Shown: positions 47,605-49,930 of the stretch, in pieces
How the letters are laid out: the number at the start of each line of letters is the position of its first letter
How positions within the stretch are numbered: position 1 is the stretch's first letter
Source of the DNA: Mycoplasmatota bacterium
GTDB lineage: Bacteria; Bacillota_I; Bacilli_A; Izemoplasmatales; Izemoplasmataceae
NCBI GenBank assembly: GCA_030595255.1
Contig: JAUVDP010000006.1
Span: 1-49,930 of the forward strand
DNA length: 49,930 bases
Direction: 5' to 3'
Notes under the pieces: generated by a model
What the model was told of the DNA's origin: nothing
Database searches by the model: none
The model's input: the letters and a program-made list of their open reading frames with translations, nothing else
Made by a program: the position numbers and the translations under genes

Positions 47605-48771
47605 ATGATAAGAAATAAATACACAGTATTATTTGGTGCATTACTTGCACAATTAACAATCGCAGGATTATATGCTTGGAGCATATTTAGTACAGCTATT
47701 ATTAATGAAATGGCATGGAGTGATGATCAAGTATTGATTACTTACTCTATAGCACAATTTATTTTTGCATTTAGCACAATATTTTCAGGAAAGTTAGTTG
47801 ATAAAAAAGGACCTAAAATTACATTAATTATCGGTGGGTTACTATATGGTGGTGGATTAATGCTTTCATCATTTGCGACTACACCATTAATGCTTTATAT
47901 AACATACGGTGTTATATCAGGAGCTGGGGTTGGGTTTGTATATGTATGTCCATTATCTACTCTTATAAAATGGTTCCCTAATAATAAAGGAACTATTACA
48001 GGATTAAGTGTTGCTGTATTTGGTGGAGGTAGTATTTTATTTAAAGAAGTTATTGGAGTATTATTAAATAACTATGATGTATCACAGTCATTCTTATATT
48101 TAGGAATAATATCAATGTTTGTTATAATCTTTGGAGCAATGTTCGTTGGATTACCTAAAGGATATGAAAAAGCTCAATTAGAAAAAACAGAAGATGATTA
48201 TTCAACTTCTGAAATGATTAAAACTACTAAGTTTAAAAAGGTATGGCTTATGTACTGGCTAGCTGTAATTCCAGGATTACTAGTTCTTGGCGCAGCCAAG
48301 AACATTGGATTAGATGCTAATCTTACAATAGCAGCCGCTGCTTCTCTTGTTTCAATACTTGCTGTATCAAATGCAAGTAGTAGATTACTATCTGGATATC
48401 TATCAGATAAGTTTGGAACATTAAATATCTTAAAACTTATATTTGGTATTACTATAGTATCCTTATTAACTATAGGACTGTTTGCTGATGTTACATTCTT
48501 ATTCTATATAGGTATAATAGGTATCGCAGTTGGATATGGTGGATTCTTAGCACTATTCCCAACATTTACAAACCAACAGTTTGGATCATATAAATATGGA
48601 TCTAATTATGGTGTTGTGTATCAGGCTTATGGATTAGCTGCGTTATCAGGAATATTCATTAAGTCGTTTGTAGGTAGTTATACTAATACATTTATGGTGT
48701 CTGCATTAGCTGGTTCTATAGGTTTAATAATTGCATTTACTATTAAAGAGAGAAAAGCTGTTAATACTTAA
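47605..48771 (+). CDS. MFS transporter, OFA (oxalate/formate antiporter) family
   Basis: 388 residues with 12 membrane segments. The OFA signature is at the N-terminus (GLYAWSIFSTAI.NEMAWSDDQVLITYSIAQFIFAFSTIFSGKLVDKKGPK), followed by ISGAGVGFVYVCPLSTLIKWFPNNKGTITGLSVAVFGGGS and the second-half NASSRLLSGYLSDKFG. Characterised relatives exchange oxalate/formate or import lactate or pyruvate-type monocarboxylates. The substrate here is a small organic anion by inference. It has an AGGAGAG site and is monocistronic between its own promoter and a strong terminator. Confidence 0.88.
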   Translation: MIRNKYTVLFGALLAQLTIAGLYAWSIFSTAIINEMAWSDDQVLITYSIAQFIFAFSTIFSGKLVDKKGPKITLIIGGLLYGGGLMLSSFATTPLMLYITYGVISGAGVGFVYVCPLSTLIKWFPNNKGTITGLSVAVFGGGSILFKEVIGVLLNNYDVSQSFLYLGIISMFVIIFGAMFVGLPKGYEKAQLEKTEDDYSTSEMIKTTKFKKVWLMYWLAVIPGLLVLGAAKNIGLDANLTIAAAASLVSILAVSNASSRLLSGYLSDKFGTLNILKLIFGITIVSLLTIGLFADVTFLFYIGIIGIAVGYGGFLALFPTFTNQQFGSYKYGSNYGVVYQAYGLAALSGIFIKSFVGSYTNTFMVSALAGSIGLIIAFTIKERKAVNT

Positions 48772-48786
48772 TAAACATCAATAAAT

Positions 48787-48820
48787 AAAAACCAGATCAA
48801 ATTTAATTTGATCTGGTTTT
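48787..48820. terminator. Terminator between the OFA carrier and the feo genes
   Basis: 14-bp stem AAAACCAGATCAAA/TTTGATCTGGTTTT with a six-base loop and flanking A/T runs, between convergent genes. Confidence 0.88.
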
Positions 48821-48847
48821 TTTATTTGATTTAATATCGATATATTC

Positions 48848-49036
48848 TTAATTAGTTGATTCTTTATAATACTTTAACATATCTTGTTTAACCTGATTTT
48901 TAGTAATTTTATTACTCATGCCACAACTTGTACAAGATGTGCAAGTTGTACCTTTTGTTTTTAATGATTTATTTATTGAGTACACAATAGAACTAAACAT
49001 TATAATTAGAAAAATTAGTGGTATAATATTACCCAA
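48848..49036 (-). CDS. FeoB-associated Cys-rich small membrane protein
   Basis: 62 residues: one membrane segment (about 4-21), then a short cytoplasmic tail with CTSCTSCG (three cysteines in CxxCxxC). This is the pattern of the FeoB-associated Cys-rich membrane protein family, which usually lies downstream of feoB, as here. It may help assemble the Feo complex or bind iron. The start is a TTG at 49036 that overlaps the last codons of feoB by eight bases; an AAGG/AGGG ribosome site lies 11-14 bases upstream, rather far. No ATG is available near the start. Confidence 0.78.
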   Translation of the reverse strand: MGNIIPLIFLIIMFSSIVYSINKSLKTKGTTCTSCTSCGMSNKITKNQVKQDMLKYYKESTN

Positions 49037-49930
49037 TTTTAGCTAACCCTTCTCCTTTTTTAGCAAGGAGTTTTAGATACATAAATCCTCCAATAAAGGC
49101 AAGAAGAATAATTATACTTATATAGAACCCTTGTCCAAGTTCTTGATAAATGATAATAGTTCCTAATTGATATATTACTAATGCGACTATATACCCAATG
49201 ATTAATTGTAATGCGACAGCGAAAGCTGTCCATTTTTTAGAGTCTAGTTCTGCGTTCATTGCTCCTATTGCTGCGAAACATGGTGGTGTAAATAAGTTAA
49301 ATGCCATATAAGCGAGTGCACTTACAGCTGTTAAGCCTCCTGATGTCATTAAAATGTTTCTTGTAGTTTCTATTCCAACAATTTCAAAGTCTTCTGATAC
49401 ACTAAATGCGAATATTACAGCAAGTGCTCCTACAACTTCTTCTTTTGCTACAAATCCAGCAATAGCTGCAGCTGCAAGTCCCCATACCCCGAATCCAAGT
49501 GGAATTAATAACCATGCAAATGGTTCTGAAATAATTCTTAACATACTATCTGAAGTACTTTCAACTAATTCAAAACTAAAGTTAAAGTTTGTTAATAACC
49601 ATATGACTGCATTCATTATAATAATAATTGTAGCTGCTTTTTTAACAAATTCCCAACCACGGTCTAGCATTACTCTAAATGCTCTTGATAAACTAGGAAG
49701 TTTGTACTCTGGAAGTTCTATTACTAAGAAAGTATCTTCCTGATTCTTAAAGTCAGTATATGTAATAGATTTAATAATATATCCTGCCAAGAATATAGTT
49801 GCAATCGCTAGAAAATACACAATAGCCGTTATATAAGAATGTCCTATAAAGAATACAGATACAAACAATGCTATAACAGGTAGTTTTGCACCACAAGGTA
49901 CAAATGGAGTAAGTAACACAGTCATTCTTC
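49029..49930 (-). CDS. feoB: Ferrous iron transporter FeoB, C-terminal part (truncated by window edge)
   Basis: About 300 residues are visible, continuing beyond the right edge. It begins RMTVLLTPFVPCGAKLPVIALF, the conserved Gate-domain segment of FeoB with its cysteine. A second Gate segment (PFAWLLIPLGFGVWGLAAAAIAGFVAKEEVVGALAVIF) and the later FTPPCFAAIGAMNAE follow. FeoB takes up Fe2+ across the membrane with a GTPase N-domain, which would lie outside. The internal ATG at 49925 is not a start: the frame is open through it. It is followed by the FeoB-associated Cys-rich peptide gene. Confidence 0.93.
   Translation of the reverse strand, partial: RMTVLLTPFVPCGAKLPVIALFVSVFFIGHSYITAIVYFLAIATIFLAGYIIKSITYTDFKNQEDTFLVIELPEYKLPSLSRAFRVMLDRGWEFVKKAATIIIIMNAVIWLLTNFNFSFELVESTSDSMLRIISEPFAWLLIPLGFGVWGLAAAAIAGFVAKEEVVGALAVIFAFSVSEDFEIVGIETTRNILMTSGGLTAVSALAYMAFNLFTPPCFAAIGAMNAELDSKKWTAFAVALQLIIGYIVALVIYQLGTIIIYQELGQGFYISIIILLAFIGGFMYLKLLAKKGEGLAKIG

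Noticed and set aside
1-49930. CRISPR arrays, tRNA, rRNA, prophage genes, replication origin
   Set aside because: No regularly spaced repeats, cloverleaf sequences, phage structural genes or DnaA-box clusters were seen in the intergenic DNA.

Overview
The window is AT-rich (roughly 30% G+C by eye), densely coded DNA from a low-G+C Firmicutes/Mollicutes-type bacterium. TGA is used as a stop codon (for example the ATGA overlaps of rimM/trmD and of the first ABC pair), so this is not a UGA=Trp mollicute. The mix of Gram-positive housekeeping genes (ylbF-ylbG, rpsP-khpA, UPF0223, CcpA-like cre sites, a DefB-type deformylase) with mollicute-like compactness and a sugar-fermenting gene set suggests the Izemoplasma/Haloplasma/Acholeplasma neighbourhood. 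That placement is inference, since no rRNA or tRNA gene is visible.

Layout. 1-5.3 kb, minus strand: ylbF-ylbG, rpsP-khpA, then a tightly overlapping run GNAT acetyltransferase, NatA/NatB-like ABC pair, rimM, trmD and the start of an aryl-sulfate sulfotransferase-like gene. 5.4-8.1 kb, plus strand: a secreted thioredoxin-fold/CcdA-like fusion, a small unknown protein and a cysteine desulfurase. 8.14-9.89 kb: an intact IS1182-type element sitting exactly at the desulfurase stop codon. 9.9-14.9 kb: rRNA pseudouridine synthase, UPF0223, 6-phosphofructokinase, deformylase, transaldolase-like aldolase, and a perR-peroxiredoxin pair with a textbook PerR box.

15.1-24.9 kb, minus strand: a LacI-controlled alpha-glucoside operon (PfkB-type kinase, sucrose-phosphate-synthase-like glycosyltransferase, MalF/MalG-type permeases, beta-phosphoglucomutase, GH65 phosphorylase, lipoprotein binding protein). 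It is read from a consensus promoter that overlaps a perfect cre site. No ATPase for this importer is present. 25.0-38.1 kb: a BASS/ACR3-type transporter, a Ca2+-type P-ATPase, L-serine dehydratase, a class II Fic protein, a DUF438/PAS protein, an AAA-DUF4143 protein, a DUF2339 membrane protein, a membrane-bound XRE regulator and a cupin.

38.4-47.2 kb, minus strand: DeoR regulator, RbsB/RbsA/RbsC-type importer, MTR kinase (mtnK), MTR-1-P isomerase (mtnA), a class II aldolase and a solute-binding-protein homologue with no signal peptide. I read this as a dedicated uptake and 'DHAP shunt' route for 5-methylthioribose or 5-deoxyribose, ending in DHAP rather than in methionine. 47.6-49.9 kb: an OFA-type MFS carrier, a FeoB-associated Cys-rich peptide and the 3' part of feoB.

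The most interesting unexplained signals are a GTTTGCGCGCAAAC palindrome shared by two distant promoters, the paired inverted repeats flanking lacI, phased operator pairs upstream of the CcdA-like and AAA-DUF4143 genes, a strong G+C-rich hairpin inside the glycosyltransferase gene, and the cytoplasmic binding-protein homologue in the mtn operon.
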